DNA of 64,000 nt from a bacterium. Its GTDB lineage: Bacteria; Oederibacteriota; CAKKQC01. The DNA lies in NCBI GenBank assembly GCA_919901855.1, contig CAKKQC010000019.1:33653-97652 (forward strand). The letters are read 5' to 3'. This document shows positions 6,358 to 15,307 of the stretch, in pieces. Numbering within the stretch: the first letter of the stretch is position 1; every line of letters starts with the position of its first letter. The notes under the pieces were generated by a model. It was not told where the DNA came from. It saw nothing but the letters and a program-made list of their open reading frames with translations, and searched no databases. A program made the position numbers and the translations under genes.

Positions 6358-9309
6358 TCACGCCAGAAGGTCCACGGCCTGCCACCGCCGCCCGTAGGCG
6401 CCGACGGCCGCCAGGCCTTCCAGCCCGTCCGGCGTCCCGGCATTCCGCCGCGACGCCCGGTGCTCAAACCACCGCGGCCCCTGCCGCGACTGGCCCGAAC
6501 TTCCGTTCCCCATGAATTGTCCGACCGGCGCCACGAGCACTTGCGGGTGATCCAGCATCGTCCCGCGTCCTTCGAGTGTCTGCGCCAGTTGCGGGAGGTC
6601 CTGTCTGAGCACCTGCGCCGCCCGCTCCGTCGGCGTCGTGAACTCAATGGCCACGGCGCCGGTGTCGAGCAGCTTCAGGCGGACCCTCACCCGCCCCAGC
6701 TCTTCCGAGTTCAACCTTAGCTCGATTTCCCTGATTCCGCCGGGGGGGGTCCTCGGGATCTCCTCCGCCAGTTGGGTCAGGGCCGCCTGGAGCGCCGGAT
6801 TACCCATGGCCGGGGAGGGGGTCCCCGGGGCCCCCGCCGGCCGGGAGGCCCCCCCGGCCATCGCAAGCCCCCCCTGGGCCCGGATCAGGCCGGCATCGGG
6901 GGTCTCGTCGTGCCGCCGGGCCTCCGGCGCGCCGCCGGGTACTTCCGTCCCCCCGGCAACGGCATTCCCGGCCACCGGGCCGGGTTGGACCACGGCCCCG
7001 GGGGTCCCGGGCGCCGCGGGCGTCGCCCCAATCTGGCCAGCCGAGGCTCCCGGGCCGGCCGGCAGGGCGTTCGGCCCGGCCGGCTGAATGGCGGAGTCCT
7101 GGTTCCCGGAGGGCGCCGGTACTGCCAGATCCGCCGCCGGGACGGCCACCGCCGCGGCCACGGGGCCGGTTGCCACCGCAACGGCCGGGGCGGCCTCGGC
7201 GACTGCCGCAGGCGCCGGGATGCCGGCCTGGAGCGTGGGAACCCGTTCCGGGAGGACGGACGCCCCGCCAGCGGATGCCGGAGCGGCAGGAGTGCCCGGG
7301 ATGACCGGAGAACCCACTGGACCCGGGACCGCAGGGGCGGTTTCCTGCGGGAGCCCGGCGTCCGTGGGGTAAATCCTTTCAACGACTGAACGAAGCCCGG
7401 TGTCGGAGAAAACGCTTGCGGGCACGACCGGAGCGCCGATCGCGGCCGCCGCCGGCTGGCCAGCCACCGTGTTCACCGGCACCGGAGCCGCGAACCCGGC
7501 CTCGATGAACCGCACAGGCTCGGCATGCCACTGGGGCAGAACGGACGCCATCGCGGTCGGGACGGCAGGTTCCGACCAGCCTTGAGGCGTCAACGGCACT
7601 TGAACTGCCGCAGGAACAGCCGCGGTGACGCCCTCGACCACCAACCCATCCCCGGCCGGCGAGAAGGAGGCCGGAGCGGCGCCGGCCTGGATGGCAGCCC
7701 GGTCAACGGGTGTCGCCATAGCGGGCGTCAGGGCTCCCGGCATCACCGTCGCGGACATCGACAACGCGGGCACCGGCGTAGCAGACACCGACGGTGCAGC
7801 CATCGACATCTCTGGCACCCGCACCGCAGCCACGGGCGTTCCACTTGCCGCTCGCGCCGGGGGGGGGAATGCGGGCAGGTCCGGCAATACGGCGGTCATC
7901 CCGGCCGGCAAGGCCGGTACGGCCGAGATGGCAGGTTCCGAAGGGGTCGAGACGGAGGGTGCCGATCCGTTCGCGACGGCGGATTCCGTGGCAGTCGAAT
8001 CGGCAGGCTCCGTCCGGCCCGGGGCCTGCGGCGGCGCGGGAACTGCCGCCGGAACCGCCGCCTGGAATGCCGCACGGGCAAACGCGACTGGGCCGGTCGG
8101 GGACGTTGCAGGCAAGTGCGCGGGATGGGTCGGGGGGGCGGCCGAAATGGGCCCGGACACCTCCCGCCCCGGCCTCCCCTCGGCGCTCTCGGCAGGCGCG
8201 GAAACCTGCACCTGCCGAACACCGGGTTGCGCGGGCAGCGCGGCGGCCTCCGGCGATTCAGCCCCCATCACGGGGAGACCGGATCCGGCCGGAGCAGCGG
8301 CAAGCAGTGGCGCCTGAAGAACCGGCACGGGGGCAGTCTGTCCCGGTTCCGCCGGGACTGGTGCGATGGCCTGCTGAATGATCACCTGCGCCATCGCGAC
8401 GAGCTCGGGAACCGGCATCGTCCGGACGCGCCGCACGAGGGCGTCGAACCCGGACTCCCCCGTTGATGCGGTACCGCCGGATCGCGGAGTTGCGGCTTCC
8501 GCCTGAACACCCGGTGCAGTCGAAACGGCAGTTCCCGTCGCGACAGCGGTGGCGACGGCAGGTTCCGTCCAGCCCTGGGCCTGCGGCAGCGCGGGAACTG
8601 CCGCAGGTTCCGACCAGCCGTCGAGTGTCGGCGGCACTTGAACTGCCGCCGGAACGCCGGCATTCACCAAAGGCCCGGCAAGCGGAGCGCCTCCCATCAT
8701 CGCCCGGAGCACTTCGCGCCGCAGTAGCGGCGTGGCCGGATTGGCCATCAGCCCGCCCGCCGTCACGGCCGAGAGCGCCTCGCCAAGCCGGAACAGCGAT
8801 CCGACCGGGCGGACACCGCGTACGGGTGCGGGGAGGGGGATGGCGTCGGGACGTGCCTTCCCGCTCGATGAACCGATCAGGTCCATCTCGGGCTGGCCGG
8901 GACGTTGCGCCCCATCCGCCAGCGGGGTTCCGGCCTGGCCGGACCCCGGGGGCGGCGCCGTGGGTGGCGCCGCCCCTGGCGCAATCCATGGCGGAGCCGT
9001 CGCCGGAACGGTCGGTGCGGTCGAGACGGCAGGTTCCGTCCAGCCCTGGGCCTGCGGCATCGCTTGAACTGCCGCCGGAACCTCGGGACCTCCCGATCGC
9101 GCGAGGAGGGATGCGAGCTGGCCGAGCACGGCCTGGGAGAACCCCGCCATCCCGCCGTTTCCGTCCGCCGGCATACCCGTCGCCGCCGGGAACGCCGGGA
9201 TCGCGGGCAGGGGCAGGGCCGAGACGAGCCGTTCCGCCGCGGCCGACTGGATCCCGAGGAGGGTCCCGAAGACCGGCGGCAACTGATTGCTCCCCGCGCC
9301 GGTGATCAT
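6358..9309 (-). CDS. fliK: Flagellar hook-length control protein FliK, very long
   Basis: FliK is the secreted molecular ruler that sets hook length and switches export specificity. The conserved C-terminal Flg_hook domain is visible at about residues 855-950, with 'IREIELRLNSEELGRVRVRL' and 'AQVLRQDLPQLAQTL'. The preceding 800 or so residues are Ala/Pro/Val/Gly low-complexity sequence. At least five dispersed copies of a short motif built on Gly-Trp-(Thr/Ser)-Glu-Pro-Ala lie within it. At 983 residues it is more than twice the enterobacterial protein (405). The gene overlaps the fliJ stop by 1 bp. The C-terminal domain and position make the call secure. Confidence 0.9.
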   Translation of the reverse strand: MITGAGSNQLPPVFGTLLGIQSAAAERLVSALPLPAIPAFPAATGMPADGNGGMAGFSQAVLGQLASLLARSGGPEVPAAVQAMPQAQGWTEPAVSTAPTVPATAPPWIAPGAAPPTAPPPGSGQAGTPLADGAQRPGQPEMDLIGSSSGKARPDAIPLPAPVRGVRPVGSLFRLGEALSAVTAGGLMANPATPLLRREVLRAMMGGAPLAGPLVNAGVPAAVQVPPTLDGWSEPAAVPALPQAQGWTEPAVATAVATGTAVSTAPGVQAEAATPRSGGTASTGESGFDALVRRVRTMPVPELVAMAQVIIQQAIAPVPAEPGQTAPVPVLQAPLLAAAPAGSGLPVMGAESPEAAALPAQPGVRQVQVSAPAESAEGRPGREVSGPISAAPPTHPAHLPATSPTGPVAFARAAFQAAVPAAVPAPPQAPGRTEPADSTATESAVANGSAPSVSTPSEPAISAVPALPAGMTAVLPDLPAFPPPARAASGTPVAAVRVPEMSMAAPSVSATPVPALSMSATVMPGALTPAMATPVDRAAIQAGAAPASFSPAGDGLVVEGVTAAVPAAVQVPLTPQGWSEPAVPTAMASVLPQWHAEPVRFIEAGFAAPVPVNTVAGQPAAAAIGAPVVPASVFSDTGLRSVVERIYPTDAGLPQETAPAVPGPVGSPVIPGTPAAPASAGGASVLPERVPTLQAGIPAPAAVAEAAPAVAVATGPVAAAVAVPAADLAVPAPSGNQDSAIQPAGPNALPAGPGASAGQIGATPAAPGTPGAVVQPGPVAGNAVAGGTEVPGGAPEARRHDETPDAGLIRAQGGLAMAGGASRPAGAPGTPSPAMGNPALQAALTQLAEEIPRTPPGGIREIELRLNSEELGRVRVRLKLLDTGAVAIEFTTPTERAAQVLRQDLPQLAQTLEGRGTMLDHPQVLVAPVGQFMGNGSSGQSRQGPRWFEHRASRRNAGTPDGLEGLAAVGAYGRRWQAVDLLA
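7567..9078 (-). repeat. Dispersed ~45-bp repeats inside fliK
   Basis: Five related in-frame units occur at about 9032-9078, 8605-8650, 8551-8604, 8005-8050 and 7567-7611. Each encodes variants of 'PAAVQ-P-x(3-5)-G-W-(T/S)-E-P-A'. Copies at 9032 and 8563 share a run of about 27 identical bases. Spacing is irregular except for the two back-to-back copies at 8551-8650. They fall in the ruler region upstream of the Flg_hook domain, suggesting expansion by recombination or slippage. Confidence 0.8.
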
Positions 9310-9788
9310 CAGCCGTTCCCCTTCCGCACGTCGCCGGCCTCGCGCAACAGCCGCGCGAAGGCGGTGCCGGCCACCTCGTCGAGCTCGCCCTGTTCCGCCC
9401 GGGCGAGATCCTGGAGGTAGGTGCCGTGCTGGCGCTCCTTCAGGCGCTCGACGATCTTGTGATCCTGCTGGGCGCCGACGAGCTCGGCCCGCTTCGCGTC
9501 CGCGAGCGCCTCGAGGTCCGAGATCGCGCGCACCTCGCGTGCCTGCTCCTCACCGAGCCAGTCGAGGTAATGCTGGTAGAGGTCGCGCTCCTCGCGGACG
9601 AACTCGCCCGCCTGCAGGTTCGCCAGTTCGGCGAGCACCTCGGCCTTGAGCTCGAGGAGGCCGCCCAGGACCTGGCGCTCGCGCACGAGCTGCGCCTGGA
9701 CCTCGGCGAGGGCCCGCTCCTTCAGCTCCAGCAGGTTGGCGCGGTGGCGCAACACCTGCTCGAGGCGGAACTGGAACTTCTTGATCAT
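9309..9788 (-). CDS. fliJ: Flagellar export protein FliJ
   Basis: FliJ is the coiled-coil stalk and escort protein that inserts in the FliI ATPase ring and contacts FlhA. The 159-residue product is almost wholly helical and highly charged, with heptad-like Leu/Ala spacing and the family start 'KFQFRLEQVLRHRANLLE'. Length is typical (about 145-160). It lies between fliI and fliK and its stop overlaps the fliK start codon, so the two are probably translationally coupled. Confidence 0.9.
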   Translation of the reverse strand: MIKKFQFRLEQVLRHRANLLELKERALAEVQAQLVRERQVLGGLLELKAEVLAELANLQAGEFVREERDLYQHYLDWLGEEQAREVRAISDLEALADAKRAELVGAQQDHKIVERLKERQHGTYLQDLARAEQGELDEVAGTAFARLLREAGDVRKGNG

Positions 9789-9801
9789 TGCTTCACCCGG
9801 G

Positions 9802-11199
9802 TCATGGCTTGCCCCCGCCCGCGGGCTTCCCGCTCACGATGGCCCCGGCCGCGGGCAGCAGCTCGACCAGCCGGCGCGCGGTCTCCTCGTAGGTCGTGTG
9901 CTCGTTCATGTCCTGCTTGAGGTATGCGTTCACCCGTTCGAGGTGCTCGAGGGCCCAGTCGATACGGCCGTTGCTTCCCTTCACGTAGGCGCCGATGTTC
10001 ACGAGGTCCCGGGCGTCCCGGTAGGTCGCGAGCAGTTCCCGCAGCTTCCCCGCCGCGTCCTGCTGGGCCTTCGGCGCGATATCGATCATGAGGCGCGAGA
10101 TGCTCTGGAGGACGTCGATCGACGGGTAGTGGTTCTGCGCCGCGAGGTCGCGGGAGAGCACCACGTGCCCGTCCAGGATCGCGCGCACGGCGTCCGCGAT
10201 CGGCTCGTTCATGTCGTCGGCCTCGACAAGAACAGTGTAGAGCCCCGTGACCGAGCCCCGCTTGGGCGAAGTCCCCGCGCGCTCGAGGAGGCGCGGCAGG
10301 TGCGCGAAGACCGAGGGCGTGTACCCCCGCGTCGTCGGCGGCTCGCCCACGGCCAGCCCGATCTCGCGCTGGGCCTGGGCGAACCGCGTGACCGAGTCCA
10401 TCATGAACATGACGTCGAAGCCGAGGTCCCGGAAGTATTCGGCGATCGCGCACGCGACCCAGGCCGCCTGCCGGCGCACGAGCGCGGGCTGGTCGGACGT
10501 AGCCGCGATCACGACCGAGCGCGCGAGCCCGCCCTTGAGGTCGCGCTCGATGAAGTCCCGGACCTCGCGGCCCCGCTCGCCGACGAGCGCGATAACGTTC
10601 ACGTCCGCGCGCGTGTAGCGCGCGATCATGCCCAGCAGGACGCTTTTGCCCACGCCGCTGCCGGCGAAGATCCCCATGCGCTGGCCCCGGCCCACCGTCA
10701 TGAGCCCGTCGATGGCGCGCACGCCCGTCGGCAGAATCTCGCGGATGCGCCGGCGGCGCAGGGCGTCAGGCGGCGCCTGGTGCACGGCCGCCTTCGCTTC
10801 CCACCGCAGGGGACCGAGGCCGTCCTGCGGCCGGCCCAGTCCGTCCAGCACCCGGCCCAGCAGGCCGCGGCCCACGGCGACTTCGAGCGGACGGCCGGTG
10901 GGCACGATCTCGCTCTCGGGACCCACGCCCGCCATGTCGGCGAGCGGCATGAGCAGGACCCGGCCTTCCCGGAACCCGACCACCTCGGCCAGGATCTCGG
11001 GTTTCCCGCGACCCGTCGTGATGCGGCAGATCTCGCCCAGGCCGGACACGCGCGCGGAGCCGTCGATCACGAGCCCGACGGCCTGAATGACGCGGCCGTT
11101 CACGCGCACGGGGTCCGCTCCGCGGACCCTTACCTCGGCCTCGCGCAGGGCCGCCTTCAGCCCGTCGCGCTTCGTGAGTTCCTCGAGCTGCAGGCTCAC
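9802..11199 (-). CDS. fliI: Flagellum-specific ATPase FliI
   Basis: FliI is the F1-beta-like ATPase of the flagellar type III export apparatus. The 465-residue protein carries the Walker A sequence 'GSGVGKSVLLG' (about residues 160-170). It also has the export-ATPase signature 'ALVGERGREVRDFIERDL', the Walker B region 'FDVMFMMDSVTRFAQAQREI' and 'GEPPTTRGYTPSVF'. All distinguish FliI/YscN from F1 subunits. It overlaps the end of fliH by 4 bp and is followed by fliJ 13 bp downstream. Confidence 0.98.
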   Translation of the reverse strand: MSLQLEELTKRDGLKAALREAEVRVRGADPVRVNGRVIQAVGLVIDGSARVSGLGEICRITTGRGKPEILAEVVGFREGRVLLMPLADMAGVGPESEIVPTGRPLEVAVGRGLLGRVLDGLGRPQDGLGPLRWEAKAAVHQAPPDALRRRRIREILPTGVRAIDGLMTVGRGQRMGIFAGSGVGKSVLLGMIARYTRADVNVIALVGERGREVRDFIERDLKGGLARSVVIAATSDQPALVRRQAAWVACAIAEYFRDLGFDVMFMMDSVTRFAQAQREIGLAVGEPPTTRGYTPSVFAHLPRLLERAGTSPKRGSVTGLYTVLVEADDMNEPIADAVRAILDGHVVLSRDLAAQNHYPSIDVLQSISRLMIDIAPKAQQDAAGKLRELLATYRDARDLVNIGAYVKGSNGRIDWALEHLERVNAYLKQDMNEHTTYEETARRLVELLPAAGAIVSGKPAGGGKP

Positions 11200-11990
11200 G
11201 AATGGGCCTCCCGCGCGGCGTCCTTGAGCCCCTCGAGCCGGGTGGCCCGGGTCGCGTCGATGACCTGCGTCTTGGTCTCCACGAGACAGCTCCCGGCCTC
11301 GACCTTGGGCTCCTCGAGGATCTCGAACCGGCCGGTCCCCTTGAGCAACCCGGCAAGCTCGTCGCGGTGGGCGCGCACGAGCGCCACGTCCTTGGGGGCC
11401 ACGAGCACGGTCACGAGGTCGGCCTCCGCCGCCCGGCGCAGGCAGTCCTTGACGACCGCGAGGACGGCCTCGGGCGCGAGGGCGAGATGGCCCTGGACGA
11501 GCTGTTCGGCCGCGGCAACCGCGACCCCCGTCGCCTCCGTCTCAACCCCGTCGAACCGCGCCTTCCAGGCTTCCGCGAGCGCATCCCCCATGGAGAGCCA
11601 GCGCTCGAGCGCGTCCTTGAGCTCCTTGAGCCCTTCCTCACGGCCCTCGGCGCGGCCCTGGTCCATGCCCTCTTTCAGGCCGTCCGCGTATCCCTGCTCG
11701 CGGCCCTGGCGCTTGAGATCCTCGGCCTCCGTACGCGCCGCGGCCAGGATCCGGTCCGCCTCGATCCGCGCCAGCTCCTCGGGGGTCGGGATCGCGGCAG
11801 CCGCGGCAGCCGCCGCGGCAGCTTCCGCCGACTCCGCTGCCACCCGGTTCTCGTCCTCGAGGCGCTGGGTCTCCCCGGCCTCCAGGTCGACCTTGACGCC
11901 GGACGGGGGCCGAACCCACACGGGTTCCCGGTCGAGGCGGTATGACCCCCCCGACACGACGGGAGACTTGCGGGATTTCTTCTCCTCCAT
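11196..11990 (-). CDS. fliH: Flagellar assembly protein FliH
   Basis: FliH is the peripheral-stalk-like regulator that dimerises and binds FliI, coupling the export ATPase to the C-ring. The 264-residue product has a charged N-terminus, a poly-Ala helix (around residue 60-70) and a long coiled coil. That coil contains the glycine-spaced stretch 'GREQGYADGLKEGMDQGRAE', the repeated GxxxG pattern typical of FliH. A globular C-terminal domain similar to V-type ATPase subunit E follows. The gene overlaps fliG by 1 bp and fliI by 4 bp. Confidence 0.92.
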   Translation of the reverse strand: MEEKKSRKSPVVSGGSYRLDREPVWVRPPSGVKVDLEAGETQRLEDENRVAAESAEAAAAAAAAAAIPTPEELARIEADRILAAARTEAEDLKRQGREQGYADGLKEGMDQGRAEGREEGLKELKDALERWLSMGDALAEAWKARFDGVETEATGVAVAAAEQLVQGHLALAPEAVLAVVKDCLRRAAEADLVTVLVAPKDVALVRAHRDELAGLLKGTGRFEILEEPKVEAGSCLVETKTQVIDATRATRLEGLKDAAREAHS

Positions 11991-12991
11991 CAGACGAGAA
12001 CCTCCGCTTCGCCGCCGCGGGCCACGGTGATTTCACCCGTTTCCTCGAGCCGGCGGATGACATTGACGATCTTCTGCTGGGCTTCCTCGGAGTTCTTGAG
12101 CCGCACGGGGCCCATGACCTCCATGTCCTCCAGCACCATCTGCCGGGCGCGCTGGGACATGTTCTTCAGGATCTTGGACTTGACCTGGTCGCTCGCGCCC
12201 TTGAGCGCCAGCACGATGTCCTTCTGATCGACGTCGCGCAGGACCATCTGGATCGCGCGGTCGTCGATGAGCATGATGTCGTCGAACACGAACATCAGCC
12301 GCTTGATGTCGTCGGCCAGCTCGGGGGATTCCTCCTCGAGCTTTTCCATGACGGCCTTCTCCGTCGAGCGGTCCATCCGGTTCATGATCTCGGCGACGGC
12401 GCGCACGCCGCCGGCCGCCGCGTACTCCTGCGTGAATACGCTCGAGATCTTGCGCTCGAGGACGCGCTCGACCTCCATGATGACGTCCGGGGTCGCGCGT
12501 TCCATGACCGCGATCCGGCGCGTCACGTCGATCTGGACCTCGGCCGGAAGCTGGCGCAGGACGTTCGCCGCGTGGTCCGGCGACAGGTGCGCCAGGATCA
12601 GGGAAATCGTCTGCGGCCCCTCGTTCTGGATGAAGGTCAGGAGCTGGTGGGGATCCGCCCGCTTGATGAAGTCGAACGGGACGGTCTGGAGGGCCCCCTG
12701 CAGCCGGTTCAGGATCTCGATCGCCTTGTGCGACCCGACGCTCTTCTCGAGGAGGTCCCGGGCGTAGTCGACGCCGCCCTGGACGAGGGCATCCTCGGCC
12801 AGCGACATCTGGTAGCAGTCCTCCATCACGATCTCTTTTTCCGCCGGCGTGATCTTGCGCATGTTCGCGATCTGGAGCGTCAACTGCTCGACCGTCTCTT
12901 CCTTCAGGTGCTTGAGCACCTGCGACGACAGGTCCGGGCCCAGCGCCACCATCAGGATCGCCGCCTTCTGTTCCGCACTCATCCCAGCCAT
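11990..12991 (-). CDS. fliG: Flagellar motor switch protein FliG
   Basis: FliG links the MS ring (FliF) to the C-ring and receives torque from MotA. The 333-residue protein has the N-terminal FliF-binding domain ('EQKAAILMVALGPDLSSQVL'), a middle armadillo domain, and the C-terminal torque helix ('VFDDIMLIDDRAIQMVLRDV', then 'LALKGASDQVKSKILKNMS'). In the middle domain the usual EHPQ motif reads Glu-Gly-Pro-Gln. Length is normal. It lies 7 bp after a small protein that repeats the FliF tail to which the FliG N-domain binds. Confidence 0.97.
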   Translation of the reverse strand: MAGMSAEQKAAILMVALGPDLSSQVLKHLKEETVEQLTLQIANMRKITPAEKEIVMEDCYQMSLAEDALVQGGVDYARDLLEKSVGSHKAIEILNRLQGALQTVPFDFIKRADPHQLLTFIQNEGPQTISLILAHLSPDHAANVLRQLPAEVQIDVTRRIAVMERATPDVIMEVERVLERKISSVFTQEYAAAGGVRAVAEIMNRMDRSTEKAVMEKLEEESPELADDIKRLMFVFDDIMLIDDRAIQMVLRDVDQKDIVLALKGASDQVKSKILKNMSQRARQMVLEDMEVMGPVRLKNSEEAQQKIVNVIRRLEETGEITVARGGEAEVLV

Positions 12992-12998
12992 GGTGTCC

Positions 12999-13274
12999 TC
13001 ACCTCCCCTTGAAGCGTTCTTCTTTGAGCCAATGCGTGATGATCTTCGCCAGGAACTCGGGCCGCTCGGCCGCGAGCTGCTTGACGCGCGAACGAATCTC
13101 CTTCTTGCCCGCCGTGAAGGCCGCGGCCGGATCGGCCGGGCCTTCCGCCGCCAACGCGGCCATAGCTCCGTCTTCGCCCAGCAACGCCATCAACAGGTCG
13201 GCGGACATATCGGCGTCCGCCGATATGTCATGGGCCGCTGCGGCCCCGGGCGCGGCGGGCATCGGGTCCGTCAC
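12999..13274 (-). CDS. Small protein duplicating the FliF C-terminal FliG-binding tail
   Basis: The 91-residue protein starts at a GTG overlapping the fliF stop by 4 bp (GTGA) and ends 7 bp before fliG, so it is embedded in the operon. Residues 1-50 are Ala/Asp/Met-rich. Residues 57-88 align without gaps to the last 32 residues of FliF (about 13 identities), sharing the core RPExxAxIIxxWxxEE at residues 71-86. In FliF this C-terminal helix pair docks on the FliG N-domain. The inference is a soluble paralogue of the FliF tail able to bind FliG. I know of no established name or function for it. No membrane segment or signal peptide is present. Confidence 0.8.
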   Translation of the reverse strand: MTDPMPAAPGAAAAHDISADADMSADLLMALLGEDGAMAALAAEGPADPAAAFTAGKKEIRSRVKQLAAERPEFLAKIITHWLKEERFKGR

Positions 13275-14956
13275 CGCTTCTCCTCCAGGATCCACCGCTT
13301 GATGATGGACGCGATCATTTCGGGCCGCTGCCGGGCCATTCTGGTGACGTGCTGGCGGATCTGCTGGCGGCGCTGGCGCTCGAGGGCCGCCGTGGGCTCG
13401 GGCTCCATGAGCAGGGGCGGCGGCGGCGCGATCTCCTCGGACGGAGGAGGCGGCGGAGGAGGTGGCGGCGGCGCGGCCGGCGCCACCTCTTCCACGATGG
13501 GCGCGCCGGCGACTTCCACCAGCACGCGTTCCCGCACGATCCTCGGGCGCACGAGCGCGCGCACGAAGACGAGCGTCAGCAGCACCACCCCCACGATCGT
13601 CCCGAATTTCGCCACGTCCAGCCACACCTGTTCCTGCTCCTTCCGGTCGACAGCCGACCGCTCGGCCGCGATTTGATCCATGAGGGTCTTGTCGAACGGC
13701 AAATTCTCGACGGCCACCTGGTCACCGCGCACCGGGTCCAGCCCGACCGCGGCCGCGACGGCCCGCTCGATCGCGGTCTTCTGCTGCACTTGCACGTTGT
13801 CCACGAAGACCGCGATCGAGAGCCGCTTGATCGCCCCCGGCGCCTTGATCACTTCCTCGACCTTCTCGTTGATCTCGTAGTTCCTGGTGTCCTCGTTCTT
13901 GGCATAGGACAGGTTGCCGCCCACGACCGCCTGGTACCCGGGGATGTTGCTCTCGACGCCGGGAACGCCGCCCGGGATGCCGCCCACACCCGTGTAGGTC
14001 TCGGTCTTGTGCTGGGTGCTGCGCGCGATGCCGACAGGGCCGACCACGGGCTCGAAGCTCTTGCTCGTGGACCTGACCTGGTCGAAGTTCAGCTCCGCGG
14101 TCACCTTGACCTCGGCCCGGCCCTCGCCGAGCACCTTGGTCAGGATGTCCCGGACCCGGCGCTCGAGGTCCCGCTCGACGGCCGCCTGCACCGCGAGTTG
14201 GCCCTGCGCGAGCTTGGCCTGCCGCGAGAGCTGGCTGGTCGTCGCCTCGGGGTTCGCCTCCTCCAGCAGTTCGTCGCGGACGAGGTCCGAGAGGACGTTG
14301 CCGAAGACGTCGACGACCTTGACGTTCTGGGGCTTGAGCCCCTCGACGCCCATGGCGACGAGGTGAATGATGCCCCGGACCTGGCCGGGTTCCAGCTTGT
14401 ACCCCCGCTTGAGATCGAGGAGCACGGACGCCGTGGCGTCCTGCGCCTTGTCGCTGTAGAGCGAGGGCTGCGGCAGCGCCAGGTTTACCTTGGCGCTCCG
14501 GATCTCGCTGAGGGACATGATCGTGCGCGTGAGCTCCCCCTGCAGGGCCCGCTGCCACGCGACCCGCTGCTGGGCGTCCGTCGTCCCGAGCACCTGCGTC
14601 TTGTCGAACAGCTCGAACCCGACACCGGGCCCCTTGGGGAGCCCCGCGCTCGCGACGGACAACCGAAGATCGTAGACATCCTTGATCGGCACCTCGATCG
14701 TGGCCCCGTCGTCCTTGAGGCGGTACGGCACCCCCGCGGACTTGAGCCTCGAGACGATGGCCGAGGCATCCTCGCGCGGCAGTTCCGCGAAAAGGACGCC
14801 GTAGGCCTCGGGCGGACGCGATACCGCCGCCAGGAGGAACGCCAGCACGACGAACAGCACCACGGGCACGACGGTCACGACCGCCTTCTGCAGGGGCGTC
14901 AAGCGCCCCCACAGCTCCCGGAACCGCTCCAGCATCTGCCGCAGATACTCGCTCAT
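13271..14956 (-). CDS. fliF: Flagellar MS-ring protein FliF
   Basis: FliF forms the membrane/supramembrane ring on which the flagellum is built. The 561-residue protein has an N-terminal membrane helix (about residues 27-48). The periplasmic ring-building motifs follow ('LPREDASAIVSRLKSAGVPY', 'VPIKDVYDLRLSVASAGLP', 'GFELFD', 'LQGELTRTIMSLSEIRSAKV'). A second membrane helix lies at about 450-470. The cytoplasmic tail contains ten consecutive prolines (496-505) before the FliG-binding C-terminus ending 'RPEMIASIIKRWILEEKR'. Translation of the poly-Pro run would be expected to need EF-P. The following 91-aa gene overlaps it by 4 bp. Confidence 0.97.
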   Translation of the reverse strand: MSEYLRQMLERFRELWGRLTPLQKAVVTVVPVVLFVVLAFLLAAVSRPPEAYGVLFAELPREDASAIVSRLKSAGVPYRLKDDGATIEVPIKDVYDLRLSVASAGLPKGPGVGFELFDKTQVLGTTDAQQRVAWQRALQGELTRTIMSLSEIRSAKVNLALPQPSLYSDKAQDATASVLLDLKRGYKLEPGQVRGIIHLVAMGVEGLKPQNVKVVDVFGNVLSDLVRDELLEEANPEATTSQLSRQAKLAQGQLAVQAAVERDLERRVRDILTKVLGEGRAEVKVTAELNFDQVRSTSKSFEPVVGPVGIARSTQHKTETYTGVGGIPGGVPGVESNIPGYQAVVGGNLSYAKNEDTRNYEINEKVEEVIKAPGAIKRLSIAVFVDNVQVQQKTAIERAVAAAVGLDPVRGDQVAVENLPFDKTLMDQIAAERSAVDRKEQEQVWLDVAKFGTIVGVVLLTLVFVRALVRPRIVRERVLVEVAGAPIVEEVAPAAPPPPPPPPPPSEEIAPPPPLLMEPEPTAALERQRRQQIRQHVTRMARQRPEMIASIIKRWILEEKR

Positions 14957-14979
14957 CGCGTGTTACCCCCGGCTCCCCA

Positions 14980-15291
14980 TCAGATCTGCATCCTCGTCAC
15001 GTCCTGGTACGCCTCGACGAGCTTGTTGCGGATCGAGGACGTGAGCTGGAGCGCCAACTCCGCCTTCTGCATCGCCAGCATGACTTCGTCGATACCGACG
15101 TTCTCGCCGGCGGCCAGCCGCACGGACGCCGTGTCGGCGTTCTGCTGCAACTGGTTCACTTGCGCGAGCGCGTCGCCCAGCAGGGACTTGAAACTCACGG
15201 ACCCGGCGCTTTGCGCGGCGTCCGCACCCGTGACCGCACTCGGTGCGAGAGCGCCTGCGAGGTCGGCCGGTCGAATCGGATTGATTTCCAT
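14980..15291 (-). CDS. fliE: Flagellar hook-basal body complex protein FliE
   Basis: FliE is the adaptor between MS ring and proximal rod. The 103-residue product has the FliE pattern: a variable N-terminus, 'VSFKSLLGDALAQVNQLQ', and the C-terminal helix 'DEVMLAMQKAELALQLTSSI' followed by 'RNKLVEAYQDVTRMQI'. I took the ATG at 15291 because an upstream in-frame extension would run into flgC. The order flgB-flgC-fliE-fliF is the canonical one. A 23-bp gap precedes fliF. Confidence 0.94.
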   Translation of the reverse strand: MEINPIRPADLAGALAPSAVTGADAAQSAGSVSFKSLLGDALAQVNQLQQNADTASVRLAAGENVGIDEVMLAMQKAELALQLTSSIRNKLVEAYQDVTRMQI

Positions 15292-15307
15292 CTTGTCTAT
15301 TCCTCCT

